Numbered from the stretch's first letter, positions 35,150 through 45,034 are shown. The stretch: DNA of 64,000 nucleotides from ENR-C587 sp942493235 (GCA_942493235.1 OW818676.1:2542001-2606000); one strand, 5' to 3'. The notes: generated by a model not told the origin, from the letters alone. Numbers and translations: made by a program.

Positions 35150-36442
35150 CGTTATTATAAAAGAATGAGAGTATGTGCCACTGTTTGTAACAATATTTAA
35201 ATAATATGTTCCAGAAGCAAAATTCTCAGTATTGATACTAACACTTTCGTTGTTTAGTTCGCTGCTATCACTAATATTTGTTATTATATTTCCATTAATA
35301 TCTGATACTTTAATTAGATTAATAAGTATGTCATGATTTAATCTTGTGATTTCTAAAGTACTGCCATCATCATCTATAAAAAAACTAAAATATTGATTTG
35401 TTTGGTCTTGCACAGTGGAGCTACTGTCAAAGCGGGCTTTAAGCATAATAACACTACAGACAGCTATATATTTCATATTATTGGATATTGCTATCGGATT
35501 GTCTTTAGTAAAATTCGGTTTTGAATATTTGTACTTGATCGAATTATCGTTAATATTAGTAATATAAACACCACTAAAACCTATAGCTAAAAAATTGCCA
35601 TCATGACTAACATCGTAGGAGTCAATATTATAATATTGACTAGGTAAACTAATTGATTTGCTCTCCATGAAATTATTATTATAATTGAATATTATTATAC
35701 TATCATGACACCAATATGTTTCTCCAGGTTCTATTACTTTTCTCCACTTTAAAGCAAAGAGCTCATCTTTGGTGGGTGAAAATACGGGGTTGGTTAAATA
35801 GCCCGATATAATATTGTTAAAATTATTATCAACTATATCATATATTCTAATTAGGTATTCATTAGAATATTTATCTAATAACGCTAAATATTTACTATCA
35901 TGACTAATTGAAAAGCTTCCACCAGTAAAAAAATCTAATTTTCTTTTTAATGAATAATCCGATGTATTTATAATTTTGACTCCTTTATCAAAGTCATCTA
36001 CATAATAATCATATATCAACAAAGAATCATTCGGGGAAAACAATACTTTAGCAATTCTGCCATAATAACCAAAAACTTTATCGATGGTTTTTTCTTCTTT
36101 AGTGGTTACATTCCAAACAACAATTTTTCCAAAATGATTGCTGTACCCTTCGCCATAATTAAGAGTTCCTGCCAAATTAGTGCCTGTACTGTTAAATGAT
36201 AAAGATGCTATTAACCCGCTTCCTTCGGAAACATACAATGTATCAAATATTACTCCAGATTGCACATCAGCTAAATAAACTTTCCATTTATCAGCTAAAG
36301 CGATAATCTGATTGTTGGGGTGAAATGCAAAACAGGAATATGCAATATCCTTTACCCACATAATATTCTCCTCTGCCCTCAGCCCGCTACTACCCGCCAG
36401 AGTAATAGCAAAAAATAGTAAAAAACCAAATTTTCGTAACAT
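35144..36442 (-). CDS. T9SS-exported WD40-like beta-propeller protein (paralog 1)
   Basis: A 432-residue secreted protein. The signal peptide is RKFGFLLFFAITLAGSSGLRA|EE. Residues 35-340 contain WD40-like blades (FAFHPNNQIIALADK, LSFNSTGTNLAGTL, FSPNDSLLIYDY, SISHDSKYLALLD, FSPTKDELFALK). The last roughly 80 residues form a T9SS sorting domain (LIKVSDINGNIITNISDSS to GTYYLNIVTNSGTYSHSFII). The cargo is expected to cross the outer membrane by type IX secretion and be released or attached there. It is a tandem paralog of 36572-37888; the signal-peptide DNA of the two is almost identical. No catalytic residues are evident. Confidence 0.8.
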   Translation of the reverse strand: MLRKFGFLLFFAITLAGSSGLRAEENIMWVKDIAYSCFAFHPNNQIIALADKWKVYLADVQSGVIFDTLYVSEGSGLIASLSFNSTGTNLAGTLNYGEGYSNHFGKIVVWNVTTKEEKTIDKVFGYYGRIAKVLFSPNDSLLIYDYYVDDFDKGVKIINTSDYSLKRKLDFFTGGSFSISHDSKYLALLDKYSNEYLIRIYDIVDNNFNNIISGYLTNPVFSPTKDELFALKWRKVIEPGETYWCHDSIIIFNYNNNFMESKSISLPSQYYNIDSYDVSHDGNFLAIGFSGVYITNINDNSIKYKYSKPNFTKDNPIAISNNMKYIAVCSVIMLKARFDSSSTVQDQTNQYFSFFIDDDGSTLEITRLNHDILINLIKVSDINGNIITNISDSSELNNESVSINTENFASGTYYLNIVTNSGTYSHSFIITR

Positions 36443-36510
36443 AAAGTTACCCTTTCAAATTGTTAAAAATATCAGGAATTTATTTTTCCATTTTCCGATT
36501 TATGTTGATT

Positions 36511-36572
36511 TTATAATAATTTCCCTAACCTAAAAGCTCTATCAGCCCTTAAGTTTAGGAAATTATTATATT
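36511..36572 (-). terminator. long hairpin at the 3' end of the second propeller gene
   Basis: The imperfect stem ttataataatttccctaa / ttaggaaattattatattta is capped by AGCTCTATCAGCC. It matches the hairpin at 35079-35149 and again touches the stop codon region. Confidence 0.5.
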
Positions 36573-37888
36573 TACCTCGTTATTATAAAAGAATGTGAGT
36601 AAACCCCTGTGTTTGTAGTTATATTCATATAATATGTTCCGTCGGCTAAATTATCCGTACTTATAGTAATTTGTTCGTTAGTTAGTAGAATCGGGTCATT
36701 AACAAAACTAACTATATTGCCGGTTATATCTGAAACTTTAATACTATTAATATTTAGTTCTTGATTTAACTTTGTGATTATTATATTTGTGTAATTTACA
36801 TCTTGTAAAATGTTGAAATATTGATTAATGTGATTATCGGTTACAGTAGAATTTTCAAATCGTGCGTTTAGCATCATGATTGAACTAATTGCAAGATATT
36901 GCATATTTTTAGAAATTTGAGCATTTTTGCCAACTGCATTTAAATTTGGATACTTGTACTTTACAATATTATCCTTAATACTTAGTATAAACAATTCATC
37001 ACAAGAACAAACAATATATCTACCATCTGAACTTAATTCGTAACCTTCAATATTATAAGCTAATGGGAGATTTATTGTTTTCGAAATTTCAAATTTACTT
37101 TCAACGTCTAAAATGGTTAAGTTTTCATTTGACCAGTATGGACTGTTTTCAGTTTTATGCCATTTTAAAACTACTAACTCATCTTTAGCGGGAGAGAATA
37201 ACGCATTAGTGAATTCATCGCAAATAATATTAGAAATAGAATCATTTACTAAATCATAGATATACAAGGTTGAATAATCAATTTCATCATAATTATCAGT
37301 TACTTTGTGAAAAGCAATATACTTACTATCTCTACTTATAGAGAATGTAGTCGGATACAGAGATCTTGATATTTTGAGTTTAGTTTTTTTAAAGTCTGCC
37401 ATATTTAATTTATATACTCCACTGCTGTCATTAGCAAACCCAATATCGTAAATTAATAAAGAATCATTAGGGGTAAACTGAATATGAAGAATCATGGCAT
37501 CATATTTCTCAACTTTTTCAATAACAGTTTCTTCTTTAGTTTCCATATCCCATATAGAAAGCTTTGCTAATCCATTTGAAGTAGAAAAATCGACTATTGC
37601 AACAGCCAGTTTAGTGCCCGTACTGTTGAATGCCATTGAAGTAATAATTCCGTTTCCACCATGCTCATCGGTGTTAATAAGAGTATCAATTGGTTCTCCG
37701 GTTAATACATCTGCTAATATAACGCCCATATCCCAATGCCCATAAGCAAAAATTTGATTATTGGGATGGAAAGTATAAGCATTAGTTTGAACATACTTAC
37801 TCCACAAAATATTCTCCTCTGCCCTCAGCCCGCTACTACCCGCCAGAGTAATAGCAAAAAATAGTAAAAAACCTAATTTTCGTAACAT
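36572..37888 (-). CDS. T9SS-exported WD40-like beta-propeller protein (paralog 2)
   Basis: A 438-residue paralog of the gene at 35144. It has the same signal peptide (RKLGFLLFFAITLAGSSGLRA|EE), blade motifs (YTFHPNNQIFAYGH, MAFNSTGTKLAVAI, FTPNDSLLIYDI, SISRDSKYIAFHK, FSPAKDELVVLK) and sorting domain (SIKVSDITGNIVSFVND to GTYYMNITTNTGVYSHSFIITR). The two proteins diverge in the propeller but agree almost base for base around the signal peptide and 5' leader. With 129 bases between them and identical 3' hairpins, they are a tandem duplication whose ends have stayed uniform. Function unknown; a surface-exposed binding propeller is likely. Confidence 0.8.
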   Translation of the reverse strand: MLRKLGFLLFFAITLAGSSGLRAEENILWSKYVQTNAYTFHPNNQIFAYGHWDMGVILADVLTGEPIDTLINTDEHGGNGIITSMAFNSTGTKLAVAIVDFSTSNGLAKLSIWDMETKEETVIEKVEKYDAMILHIQFTPNDSLLIYDIGFANDSSGVYKLNMADFKKTKLKISRSLYPTTFSISRDSKYIAFHKVTDNYDEIDYSTLYIYDLVNDSISNIICDEFTNALFSPAKDELVVLKWHKTENSPYWSNENLTILDVESKFEISKTINLPLAYNIEGYELSSDGRYIVCSCDELFILSIKDNIVKYKYPNLNAVGKNAQISKNMQYLAISSIMMLNARFENSTVTDNHINQYFNILQDVNYTNIIITKLNQELNINSIKVSDITGNIVSFVNDPILLTNEQITISTDNLADGTYYMNITTNTGVYSHSFIITR

Positions 37889-38355
37889 AGAGTTACCCTT
37901 TCTAATTATTAAAAAATATCAGGAATTTATTATCCCGCTGTTCTGTATCTGTGATTATGATTATTTTAATGTTTGAATTTCCTTTGAAAATAGCAGATGT
38001 GAATCGGAATAAAAATACTTTGCAAATACAAATAAATATATTATTTGCATTTTGCATTTTGCATTAAGGCTAATATTTTGAATATCGAACATATTTACTT
38101 CCTTTGGCAAGGTAAATAACCGAATATATTGAGCTTTCAATTGTTAATATCCGAGTGAATCAAGATTAGTAGATTAATTTGCTAATCATTCAATTGCAAT
38201 ATACAAAATTCAAATATATAATACAAATAAAAAAGCGACTTTTATGAATAAATCACATTATTTATTGCAATTAAATATTAACGATTGTAATTATTAAATT
38301 CAGTATGTACTAAGTCCGGTATAATTTGGGATTTGGGTATCAGCACAATAGAAAA

Positions 38356-38398
38356 GGCGACATTTAACCCACGCTTTAGCGTGGGGTTAAATGCCTTT
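38356..38398. repeat. CCCACGCT-tt-AGCGTGGGG palindrome (whole copy)
   Basis: ATTTAACCCACGCT (38362-38375) pairs with AGCGTGGGGTTAAAT (38378-38392), and flanking AAAGGC/GCCTTT extends the stem. Other copies lie at 42720-42739 and 45290-45309, and halves at 7646, 7720, 38450, 45068 and 47230. This palindrome is the apparent target into which the GAGGCTGTG element inserts. Confidence 0.75.
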
Positions 38399-38441
38399 GA
38401 GTTATTATAATTATTTCAAAAAGAGCAGAAATCAATGCTTA

Positions 38442-38467
38442 TTACACAGCCTCTTTAGCGTGGGTAA
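38442..38467. repeat. right-end fragment of the GAGGCTGTG element
   Basis: TTACACAGCCTC is followed by tttagcgtggg, the same junction seen at 7645, 7719, 47229 and 47306. Only the right end remains. Confidence 0.55.
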
Positions 38468-38491
38468 TGAAAATCTGAATTTATTAATTAT

Positions 38492-41400
38492 TTACTCTGT
38501 CCATTCCGGAAATCTACCCGGAGTGATAGGTGATTTAATTTTTTCCATTTGTGTTTCGATAATTTTAATTCTTTCAATGATTTCTTTTACTTGATTGTAA
38601 ACCGGTTTGAATTCTTCTTTGACAATATTAAAAGATTCTTTTTGAGTAGTTGTAGCTTGTGTACCCATAGTCCAAATTCCCCAAATTACAAAACTCATTC
38701 TGTCGGTAATCGAAGGAGCTTGATTAGCATTACGTTTAGAAATCGATTCATCGCCGTTAATTACTCTGTTGATTTCTACTAATTCATTTTCAATAACTTC
38801 GATTTTCTCAATTAGTTCTTTTGTGTCAGATTTTGTTGCCAATAGTGATGATTTCATAGCGGAAAGTTTTTCCTTGTTATCTCCTACGGATTGATTTACA
38901 GCAAAGAAAACTCTTTCTAATTCAGTTACTTTTTGTTGGAATTCCACCAGCTTATTATATTGCTCAGAATTCAAATTGAAGTTATTCATTAGTTTTACTT
39001 CAAATTCGGTAGGAGTTTGCAGTTCAGTAATTATTCCGTCAATACTTTTGGAGACGGTAACATTGTACTTGCCGGGCATTACTCCCATACCTGAGTTTTT
39101 ATTCGGATTAGTCTCTTTATTAATCGGGTTAGCATCGGGGTACTTCAAGTCCCAAGCGACACGCTGAACACCTTCAGTAAACGGAGCAGTCAGAGAGCGA
39201 ACTACATAACCGCTATTATCGGTAATAGTAAAGATTAGATAAGGTTCTTTCTGTAAGTCTTCTTTTCTCAAATCGCTGAAATTCGGGTATTCGATAGTTT
39301 TATTCGATTTCTCATATTCTGTTTCTTTTTCTTTACGAATATCTTTTAATGATTTAGGAGCTTGTTTAACATAATAAGTAAAGATAGCACCATAAGTCCT
39401 ATTCGGAGCTTTGAAATAATCATCGCCTTTTGAATCTCTTGCTTTGCCTTCATCTTCCAAATATATAGGAGCAGGCTTTATATTAAATAAATGGAAATCT
39501 TTGTTTGCCAATTCCTCAGATAGCTCACGAAGCGGAGCATAATTATCTAATATCATAATTCCTCTGCCGAAACTGCCGAGTAATAAATCGCACTCTCTTT
39601 TTTGAATATCAATATCTCTTATAGAAATGGTCGGGATACCGCCTTTAAATTTTATCCATTTTATACCGCCGTCAACAGTGAAATATGCACCGAATTCGGT
39701 ACCGATAAATAATAAGTTAGGATTAACAAAATCTTCGGCAATAGTCCATACCGGTTCATTAACCGGCAAATTGCCGGCTATTGAGTGCCATGTTCTTCCT
39801 TTATCTTCACTTTTTAAAACATAAGGTTTAAAGTCCGCATTTTTATGATTATTAAAAGTAGCATAAACTACATTTTCATTTAGCTGAGAAGCAAATACAT
39901 CAGAGCAGTATGTCATCTCGGGAACTCCGGAGAAAGATTCGATTTTTGTCCAATTAGTTCCGGCATCTTCCGTTATTTGCACTAAGCCGTCATCGGTACC
40001 TAAATAAATCAGATTTTCTTTTAGCGGTGATTCGCTAATTGCGATAGTGTTGCCATAAAGCGAAGTCGAAGCATTTTTAGCAACAGCCTCCGGCGACCAA
40101 ATTTTATCCATTACTTTGAGCTTATCTCTGTCTATCTGACGAGTAATATCAGGGCTGACGGCTTTCCAAGTATTGCCTCGGTCATCAGAGCGGTACAATC
40201 TATTTGCGGCATAATATAGGCGAGTATTGGAGTGCGGACTGATTATAAGTGGAGTGTCCCAATTCCAACGAATCTCTTCGCCTTTTTCGGGTTGGGGTTG
40301 AATAAAAACTCTTTCGCCGTTCTTTCGGTCTAATCGGATCAGATAGCCGTATTGGGCTTGACCGTAAACAATGTTCGGGTCTGTCGGATCGATTTGAGGT
40401 TCATAACCGTCGCCACCAACTACCTGGAACCAATCGTCGTTTAATATTCCCCCCGGATTATTAGTAGTCGAAGGACCGCCCCAAGTGCTATTATCCTGAG
40501 TGCCGCCATATACATTATAGAAAGGTTCGGCATTATCTGTCTGGATTCTATAGAATTGAGTAACAGGTAGATTAGAATAGAAATTCCATTTTTCGCCTCC
40601 GTCATAGCATTCGTAAAGCCCTCCGTCTCCACCAATGATTAAATTATCAGTATTTTTAGGATTTATCCAAAGAGCGTGGTCATCAACGTGTCTGTTGCGA
40701 ATACTTAAATTTTTAAATGTCTTGCCACCATCGATTGAACAGCGAGCATAAGTGTCCATAGCATAAACTTTATCTGGATTGAGCGGGTCAGCAATTAGTT
40801 CTTGATAATATTGAGCCGAACCGCTAAACCATTCATTTCGTTTCTCCCATGATGCACCTCGGTCAATTGAACGATAGAATCCGCCTTTGCCTTGATTAGC
40901 TTCTATAGTAGCATAGATAATATCAGGGTTGGCAGGGGAGAGTGCAAGCCCGATTTTACCTAATTCGCCGCTTGGAAGTCCGCCGGCGAGTTTCTCCCAA
41001 GTCTTGCCGCCGTCAGTTGATTTTTGTATGCTTGATTCAGGACCGCCGTCTATCATAGTCCAAACGTGCCTTCTTCTCTGATATGTTGCTGCATAGATTA
41101 TTTCAGGATAACGAGGGTCAATAGCTATATCGGTAACACCGGTATTTTCAGAAATTTTCAGAACGCATTCCCAAGTTAAACCTGCATCACTTGTTTTATA
41201 TAATCCTCTTTCTCCGCCGGGTCCCCAAAGTGGTCCTTGAGCGGCTACATATACTATATCCGAATTTTTCGGGTTGACAATGATTTTGCCGATATGCTCT
41301 GAAGTTTTTAGTCCTACATTTTTCCAAGATTTTCCGCCATCTAATGACTTGTAAACGCCATCGCCCCAGCCTACACTTCGTTGACTATTGTTTTCGCCGG

Positions 41401-41746
41401 TACCAAGCCACAATATATTATGATTATTTGGGTCGATAGTTATACATGCGATTGAGTAAGATACATAATTATCAAAAATCGGAGTAAAAGTAACTCCATG
41501 ATTAGTAGTTTTCCATACATTGCCACAAGATACTGCAATATATATTGTGTTATCGTCCGTTGGGTCAACAGCAATGTCGCCTATTCTGCCGGAAGTAATA
41601 GCCGGACCAATATTCCTAAATTTTAATCCGTTTAAAATTGAGGAATTAAGCTTATCTTCTTTTTTCTCTTCTTGCTTTTTTTCTTTAGCACTTACCGACA
41701 TTATAGATAATAGTAAGAGAATTGCAAATAGTTTTAAATATTTCAT
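38492..41746 (-). CDS. exported BNR/sortilin-type beta-propeller protein
   Basis: A 1084-residue secreted protein. The signal peptide is MKYLKLFAILLLLSIMSVSA|KE. Residues about 40-750 contain many BNR/VPS10-like blades (GNVWKTTNHGVTF, GVYKSLDGGKSWKNV, GLYKTSDAGLTWE, SIQKSTDGGKTWEKL, GFYRSIDRGASWEKR, RLYRSDDRGNTWKAV, YVLKSEDKGRTWHSI). A Gly-rich linker, a FlgD/Ig-like segment (GYVVRSLTAPFTEGVQRVAWDLK) and a C-terminal coiled coil follow. Homologs are often called glycosyl hydrolases, but no glycosidase residues are evident. There is no T9SS ending. The ATG at 41746 is chosen because GGGG lies seven bases upstream; the earlier ATG at 41758 contains that site. Confidence 0.8.
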   Translation of the reverse strand: MKYLKLFAILLLLSIMSVSAKEKKQEEKKEDKLNSSILNGLKFRNIGPAITSGRIGDIAVDPTDDNTIYIAVSCGNVWKTTNHGVTFTPIFDNYVSYSIACITIDPNNHNILWLGTGENNSQRSVGWGDGVYKSLDGGKSWKNVGLKTSEHIGKIIVNPKNSDIVYVAAQGPLWGPGGERGLYKTSDAGLTWECVLKISENTGVTDIAIDPRYPEIIYAATYQRRRHVWTMIDGGPESSIQKSTDGGKTWEKLAGGLPSGELGKIGLALSPANPDIIYATIEANQGKGGFYRSIDRGASWEKRNEWFSGSAQYYQELIADPLNPDKVYAMDTYARCSIDGGKTFKNLSIRNRHVDDHALWINPKNTDNLIIGGDGGLYECYDGGEKWNFYSNLPVTQFYRIQTDNAEPFYNVYGGTQDNSTWGGPSTTNNPGGILNDDWFQVVGGDGYEPQIDPTDPNIVYGQAQYGYLIRLDRKNGERVFIQPQPEKGEEIRWNWDTPLIISPHSNTRLYYAANRLYRSDDRGNTWKAVSPDITRQIDRDKLKVMDKIWSPEAVAKNASTSLYGNTIAISESPLKENLIYLGTDDGLVQITEDAGTNWTKIESFSGVPEMTYCSDVFASQLNENVVYATFNNHKNADFKPYVLKSEDKGRTWHSIAGNLPVNEPVWTIAEDFVNPNLLFIGTEFGAYFTVDGGIKWIKFKGGIPTISIRDIDIQKRECDLLLGSFGRGIMILDNYAPLRELSEELANKDFHLFNIKPAPIYLEDEGKARDSKGDDYFKAPNRTYGAIFTYYVKQAPKSLKDIRKEKETEYEKSNKTIEYPNFSDLRKEDLQKEPYLIFTITDNSGYVVRSLTAPFTEGVQRVAWDLKYPDANPINKETNPNKNSGMGVMPGKYNVTVSKSIDGIITELQTPTEFEVKLMNNFNLNSEQYNKLVEFQQKVTELERVFFAVNQSVGDNKEKLSAMKSSLLATKSDTKELIEKIEVIENELVEINRVINGDESISKRNANQAPSITDRMSFVIWGIWTMGTQATTTQKESFNIVKEEFKPVYNQVKEIIERIKIIETQMEKIKSPITPGRFPEWTE

Positions 41747-41995
41747 ATAAAACCCCATAATGATTCATTAAAAATATAATTGTATTCTATTAATATGCAA
41801 GATATTAAAAAGATTTTGAAATAAATAATAAAATATTATTATTCAAAAATATGCGGAAAAAGTCTGCTATCCCTAATTAAAAATATTGACGAAATAATCA
41901 ATTAGGAATTGCAAATTGGGATAAGAAATTGGCTGAATATCCGATTAAATAATTTATTCTATTCTCGGTAGCGAGGAGTGCTTACTCATTTTACC

Positions 41996-42610
41996 TTACT
42001 TCTCTAACCATTCTTTTAATTTGACGTTATACAACTCTTCAGGTAAAGGTCTGTTATCAAAAAAGCCGGACTTTAATCGTACTCTGAAGGCTTCATAAAT
42101 ACTAACGGCACAAGCCACTGATATATTTAAGCTTTGTATCATACCTACTTGTGGGATTAATATATTTGCATCGGCAAGTTCAACGGCTCTGTCGCTTACA
42201 CCGGCGTGTTCATTACCGAAAACAAATGCAAAGGGTTGGCAAAGGTCTATGTCGTAAATCGAAACAGCATCTTTTGTTAAGTGGGTAGTATATATCTTTT
42301 TTCCTTGTTTTCTAAGCTCAGCATAGCAATCATCGATAGAATCATAGTTCAGCTGCTCTACCCATTTACGTGCACTTGCCGAACTTGATTCAGCAAGCTC
42401 CGGTATAGGCTGAGAGCCGTCATATACCAAGTGTATTTGCATTATTCCAACTGCATCGCAAGTGCGAGTCAGTGCCGATAGGTTGTGCTGGTCAAGTATG
42501 TTTTCAGCAACAATTGTAAAATCGTTATGTCGGCTTGATAATACTTGTTCTATCCTTGCGATTCTTGATTCAGTTCTATACCCGGCTATTTTGGGTCTAT
42601 CATTATTCAT
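41996..42610 (-). CDS. trmH: SpoU/TrmH-type tRNA 2'-O-methyltransferase
   Basis: A SPOUT-fold methyltransferase, 204 residues. Motif 1 is ILDQHNLSALTRTCDAVGI, with the catalytic Asn-x-x-x-x-x-Arg arrangement; motif 2 is FAFVFGNEHAGVS; motif 3 is IPQVGMIQSLNISVACAV, forming the SAM-binding knot. The C-terminal extension with LPEELYNVKLKEWL resembles TrmH, which methylates G18 of tRNA. Another rRNA/tRNA target in the SpoU family remains possible. It is a single-gene unit on the minus strand. Confidence 0.85.
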   Translation of the reverse strand: MNNDRPKIAGYRTESRIARIEQVLSSRHNDFTIVAENILDQHNLSALTRTCDAVGIMQIHLVYDGSQPIPELAESSSASARKWVEQLNYDSIDDCYAELRKQGKKIYTTHLTKDAVSIYDIDLCQPFAFVFGNEHAGVSDRAVELADANILIPQVGMIQSLNISVACAVSIYEAFRVRLKSGFFDNRPLPEELYNVKLKEWLEK

Positions 42611-42680
42611 CTACAATTATTTCCGAAATATTTATTAAATTTATATATTAATTACTATTCAAATCAATATTCGATATCAA

Positions 42681-42739
42681 CTCCACGCTTCAGAGGCTGT
42701 GTTCTCCCACTCTATTCAACCCCACGCTTCAGCGTGGGG
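42681..42739. repeat. palindrome copies with a truncated GAGGCTGTG insertion
   Basis: ctccacgcttca is interrupted at 42693 by gaggctgtgttctcccac, and is then followed by a whole CCCCACGCT-tc-AGCGTGGGG palindrome (42720-42739). The interruption falls at the same point of the palindrome as in the 7392 element. It sits in the 348-base gap between the trmH-type and histidine ammonia-lyase genes. Confidence 0.6.
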
Positions 42740-42756
42740 ATAGAAGTATTATTCAA

Positions 42757-42887
42757 GAGGCTGTCTAAAAAGTGTGTCATTCTGAACGAAGTGAAGAATC
42801 CAGGTAAAGCTAAATGCTGATAATTTTGGATTCTTCGTTACATTCAGAATGACGATTTGGGAAAATCCTTACTTTTTAGACAAGCTC
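42757..42887. repeat. 131-bp inverted-repeat element, copy C
   Basis: It begins gaggctgtctaaaaag and ends tttttagacaagctc, with cattctgaacgaagtgaagaatcc and ggattcttcgttacattcag as paired arms. It is the best preserved copy after that at 7448. Confidence 0.85.
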
Positions 42888-42958
42888 AGCATCTAAGTGA
42901 AATAATTATTTTTGATTTTTACACAGCCACTTTAATTTATGGTTGAAAGAATTAATAA

Positions 42959-44725
42959 TTATCCGATATATTTCTTTGCTATCAGAGAATACTCCGAAAT
43001 TTTTGATTTCAAATTCTTTATTTCCGGAGCTAAAAATCTATCGGTTCTTAAAAATTCAGTTCCTGATTTATAGAAATCACTTGAATTTTTAACAGCATTA
43101 TAAAATTCAAAAGTTGCCGGAGCTAATAATTTTTCTGCATTAGCCTCTAAGCCGACTGTTTCGAATTGCTTCAATCTTAAAGAAACTGCATATAGTCCGG
43201 TCATAATAGCAATTGCCAATATTTTTTCTACATTATCAATAATCTGTAATGCTTGACGGGCGGCGATAGTTCCCATACTTACGTGGTCTTCTGTATTTTC
43301 GCAAGTAGGGATAGAATCCGCTGATGCCGGATGAACCAATACTTTATTCTCGGAAGCAACTGCGGCGGCTGCATATTGAGTAATCATCAAGCCGGAATTT
43401 AATCCGGTATTGCCCACTAAAAATGCAGGTAAGCAATCATTTGTGCCGGAATCCACCATCTTATTAATTTGTCTTTCGGTGATATTACCTATTTCGGAAA
43501 TCGCAAGTTTTAAATAATCCATTACAAGTGCAATAGGTTGTCCGTGAAAATTACCACCGGATACAGCCATATCATCGTCAGGAAAAATTAGCGGATTGTC
43601 GCAAGCGGCATTAAGTTCATTGTCGCAAATATCTTTAATATGGTCAATAGCAGCTTTAGAAGCACCATAAACCTGCGGAATACATCTGATTGAATATGAG
43701 TCTTGAGGTTTCCATTTCTTTTTAGCAAAAGCTAATATATCCGCAACTAAATCTTCGCCTTCTGCCTTTAAAATATTTATTACTATGTCAGGGATTTGTT
43801 CTTGTTTGCTTGACTCTTGAATTGAGTTAATTTTATCCAGGTAAGCTAAAGCTTTTTCTGATTTTACGGATTTATTCTCTAATATTTTAGATACGATTTC
43901 TTTCTGAGTAATACCGATTAATTTTGAGCCTTTTAATAATTTGGCAAGTGAAGCAGCAGTGTCAATCTGACCTTTATGATTACGTGCTTTGTGAATACCT
44001 TCAAAAGCGAAAGCTTCTTTTCTTGCTCCCAATGCTTCAAAAATCAAAGCGGAAGATAGCATTGCCGTATCGAATAATTTCTCTGATTTATGGATTGCTA
44101 TAGCTGCTAATGCTGCCATAATAGTAGTACCGTTGTTTAGGGCAAGTCCTTCTTTATAGCTTAATGTAATTGCTTTATAGCCGATTTTACGAGCAGCTTC
44201 GCTTTTTAAAAATTCTTCTGTTTGCCAGTGCTGACCATTATACTCTATTTCGCCTTCGCCGATAATTGGAAGTGCCATGTGCGATAATGGGCATAAATCG
44301 CCACTTGCTCCGACTGAGCCCTGCTCGGGAATCAGAGGGTGAATTCTATTATTTATTAAAAATTCAAGCTGACGGACAGTTACTTCGCGAATGCCGGAAA
44401 ATCCTTTTAGTAAGGTGTTTAATCTGATAGCCATGATTGCTCTCGATATTTCCGGCGAGAAGTATTCGCCAACTCCGCAAGCATGAGACCTTAATAAATT
44501 TACTTGTAATTCTTCAGCTTGCTCAGCTTTGATTTGCTTATCGACATTGGAACCGAAACCGGTAGTAACTCCATAGACAATAGAGCCATCTGCAACTTTG
44601 CTTTCAATATATTTTCTACTCTTTTCAATTTTAGAAACGTCGATTGATATTTGTCTGTTATTATATGCAATATCAATTACCTGATGTCGAGATAAATCCG
44701 AACCGTTTAAAACTATTTTTTCCAT
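42959..44725 (-). CDS. hutH: histidine ammonia-lyase family protein with a central insert
   Basis: An aromatic amino acid lyase that deaminates histidine to urocanate by means of an MIO cofactor formed from Ala140-Ser141-Gly142 (SVGASGDLCPLSHMA). YGVTTGFGSN, LLRSHACGVGE, YKEGLALNNGT, RCIPQVYGA and FHGQPIALVMDYL are conserved. At 588 residues it is about 75 longer than standard HutH. The excess is a Lys/Glu-rich helical stretch at about residues 268-338, between KARNHKGQIDTAASL and the usual QDSYSIRC block. No hutU, hutI or hutG is adjacent, so another substrate (tyrosine or phenylalanine) cannot be ruled out. Confidence 0.88.
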   Translation of the reverse strand: MEKIVLNGSDLSRHQVIDIAYNNRQISIDVSKIEKSRKYIESKVADGSIVYGVTTGFGSNVDKQIKAEQAEELQVNLLRSHACGVGEYFSPEISRAIMAIRLNTLLKGFSGIREVTVRQLEFLINNRIHPLIPEQGSVGASGDLCPLSHMALPIIGEGEIEYNGQHWQTEEFLKSEAARKIGYKAITLSYKEGLALNNGTTIMAALAAIAIHKSEKLFDTAMLSSALIFEALGARKEAFAFEGIHKARNHKGQIDTAASLAKLLKGSKLIGITQKEIVSKILENKSVKSEKALAYLDKINSIQESSKQEQIPDIVINILKAEGEDLVADILAFAKKKWKPQDSYSIRCIPQVYGASKAAIDHIKDICDNELNAACDNPLIFPDDDMAVSGGNFHGQPIALVMDYLKLAISEIGNITERQINKMVDSGTNDCLPAFLVGNTGLNSGLMITQYAAAAVASENKVLVHPASADSIPTCENTEDHVSMGTIAARQALQIIDNVEKILAIAIMTGLYAVSLRLKQFETVGLEANAEKLLAPATFEFYNAVKNSSDFYKSGTEFLRTDRFLAPEIKNLKSKISEYSLIAKKYIG

Positions 44726-44957
44726 AAATCACGCTATTTATTATTAATTCTATTATTTTACTAATTACAAACTTCAAAATTAACTAATTTCGACAAAGCT
44801 ACAAAATTTGAGTATATAATAATATAAAACTAACTTTTAAAATTCAGGTTTCATTATAATTTTAGCTTATTACTGTTTGTGTGGCTAAGGCTTGGAGTTC
44901 GGGGTTTGGGTATAGTTAATAGGAATTGGAAAATAGGAATTCGGAATATGCTCGCCT

Positions 44958-44982
44958 CCTTACTACGCTCTGCGTAGTAAGG
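44958..44982. repeat. perfect 11-bp stem hairpin
   Basis: CCTTACTACGC and GCGTAGTAAGG flank a three-base TCT loop. There is no T-tract beside it and no gene ends within 200 bases, so it behaves as a palindromic repeat rather than a terminator. Confidence 0.55.
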
Positions 44983-45015
44983 CTGGTAACCGAAAATCTT
45001 TCAACCTCACCCAAA

Positions 45016-45034
45016 CCCTCTCCAAAGGAGAGGG
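45016..45034. repeat. CCCTCTCC-aaa-GGAGAGGG hairpin
   Basis: An eight-base-pair perfect stem with a three-base loop, preceded by cctcacccaaa. Similar phrases are scattered through many genomes as intergenic palindromes; that is from memory, not from a search. Confidence 0.5.

Larger units (their letters stand above)
37889..38491. other. 603-base intergenic region with palindromic repeats
   Basis: No gene is supported. The first part includes the leader of the propeller gene and three tandem ttgcatt units near 38042-38067. A near-perfect palindrome lies at 38356-38398, and a repeat right end plus half-palindrome at 38442-38467. The remainder is AT-rich without structure I can defend. Confidence 0.5.

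Noticed and set aside
38492..41746. Glycosidase function for the BNR/sortilin-like protein
   Set aside because: Homologs are often labelled glycosyl hydrolases, but only propeller blades are visible and no catalytic acid pair can be pointed to.
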